A stretch of 11,402 nucleotides of DNA, from positions 1 to 11,402 of the forward strand of contig CAIWKW010000224.1 in the NCBI GenBank assembly GCA_903913365.1, given 5' to 3'. The stretch comes from Candidatus Doudnabacteria bacterium. Lineage in GTDB: Bacteria; Patescibacteriota; Doudnabacteria; UBA920. Positions 11,054-11,402 of this stretch are shown here, piece by piece. The notes under the pieces were generated by a model. That model worked only from the letters and a program-made list of their open reading frames with translations. It searched no databases and was not told where the DNA came from. Every line of letters begins with the position of its first letter. The first letter of the stretch is position 1. The position numbers were made by a program, and so were the translations under genes.

Positions 11054-11402
11054 TTACATTTTCATTTCGTCAAAAGCCCAGGATATAATTTCCAGCATTT
11101 GAGGATAATTTTCGCTGCCGCGGTCCTTGGTGTAAAAATACAGAGTGTTGCCGACCAGCTCGATATTAAGCTCAAACGGCAAATTATAAATTTTTTCCAT
11201 AAAGTTAGGCGCCAAAAGTTCAAGAGAATTAATTTGGTCTTCCGGCGTCGCAAGCAAAACGAACCGATTATTAAAATCGGCGCTTTCGGTTTGCATCTTT
11301 TTTAAACCCCAAGGCGCAAAGTTAAAAAAGCCTTTCTTTTTTATAAGGATGTCGTTATAGCTTTTCGGAAGTATTGCCTGGGCAATAAGATAATTGTCGG
11401 GC
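11054..11402 (-). CDS. DUF3137-like protein, C-terminal part only
   Basis: The frame is open from the right edge to the TAA at 11056-11054, about 116 residues; the N-terminus lies outside. An internal ATG at 11296 is not the start, because coding continues upstream (DNYLIAQAILPKSYNDI..., GFFNFAPWGLKK). The order 'E-x-x-DFNNRFVLLA..DQINSLELLAPNFMEKI' then 'NIELVGNTLYFY' follows the DUF3137 pattern, in which a DF..xF.V...D.xxA..LLTP.FM.. block precedes a short strand pair. DUF3137 proteins usually carry N-terminal membrane helices, not visible here. Function unknown. Confidence 0.75.
   Translation of the reverse strand, partial: PDNYLIAQAILPKSYNDILIKKKGFFNFAPWGLKKMQTESADFNNRFVLLATPEDQINSLELLAPNFMEKIYNLPFELNIELVGNTLYFYTKDRGSENYPQMLEIISWAFDEMKM

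Noticed and set aside
11062..11253. Alternative minus-strand frame overlapping the right-edge gene
   Set aside because: It is a shadow frame rich in Arg, Leu and Cys; the DUF3137-like frame is open to the edge and has family-like motifs.
1..11402. Recoded UGA (genetic code 25)
   Set aside because: TGA ends the deacylase gene at its natural C-terminus in an ATGA overlap, no in-frame TGA interrupts any gene, and the Trp codons are TGG, so the standard bacterial code fits.

Overview
The window comes from an AT-rich, gene-dense bacterial genome. It suggests a Candidate Phyla Radiation (Patescibacteria) organism. The case rests on five features: every convincing gene lies on the minus strand; several proteins are short and unrecognised; most starts lack a visible Shine-Dalgarno sequence; two promoters sit exactly where leaderless mRNAs are expected; and a single trpB has no other trp gene nearby. 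TGA is used as a stop, so the UGA-recoded lineages (Gracilibacteria/Absconditabacteria) are disfavoured. Phylum placement is inference.

Layout, right to left (the direction of transcription). 11402-11054: 3' end of a DUF3137-like gene. 10985-9933: a compact three-gene unit (phosphoribosyltransferase-like protein, 74-aa pilin-like membrane protein, nucleoside deoxyribosyltransferase/TIR-like protein). 9842-8094: a type I ABC exporter half-transporter. 8080-7927: a trp leader, described below. 7902-7586: about 320 nt of strongly structured non-coding DNA. 7554-6355: trpB. 6284-5302: a leaderless two-gene unit (prolyl-tRNA editing deacylase ProXp-ala type, overlapping by ATGA a DinB-like protein). 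5293-5081: palindrome, promoter and terminator-like hairpin ahead of an ABC-F ATPase (5080-3617), which ends in a second perfect 36-bp palindrome. 3444-2210: a DUF1003 membrane protein and an unrecognised protein. 2141-1: rarA, an unrecognised 246-aa protein and the 5' part of a membrane protein, probably one transcript.

The most striking element is a complete textbook-style ribosome-mediated tryptophan attenuator ahead of trpB. A 20-codon leader ORF carries tandem Trp codons (11 and 12) and a third Trp codon (18). Four RNA segments can pair 1:2, 2:3 (antiterminator) or 3:4 (terminator followed by seven U). The leader promoter places the start site on the A of the leader ATG, so the leader peptide itself may be read from a leaderless RNA. 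The attenuator is separated from trpB by several hairpins and palindromic repeats that nothing else explains.

Two other genes, the ABC-F ATPase and the ABC exporter, also have a predicted promoter whose start site is followed at once by a terminator-like hairpin. Premature termination may therefore be a recurring control mode here, although each of those hairpins could instead simply end the upstream gene. Nothing in the window looks like a CRISPR array, insertion sequence, tRNA or rRNA.
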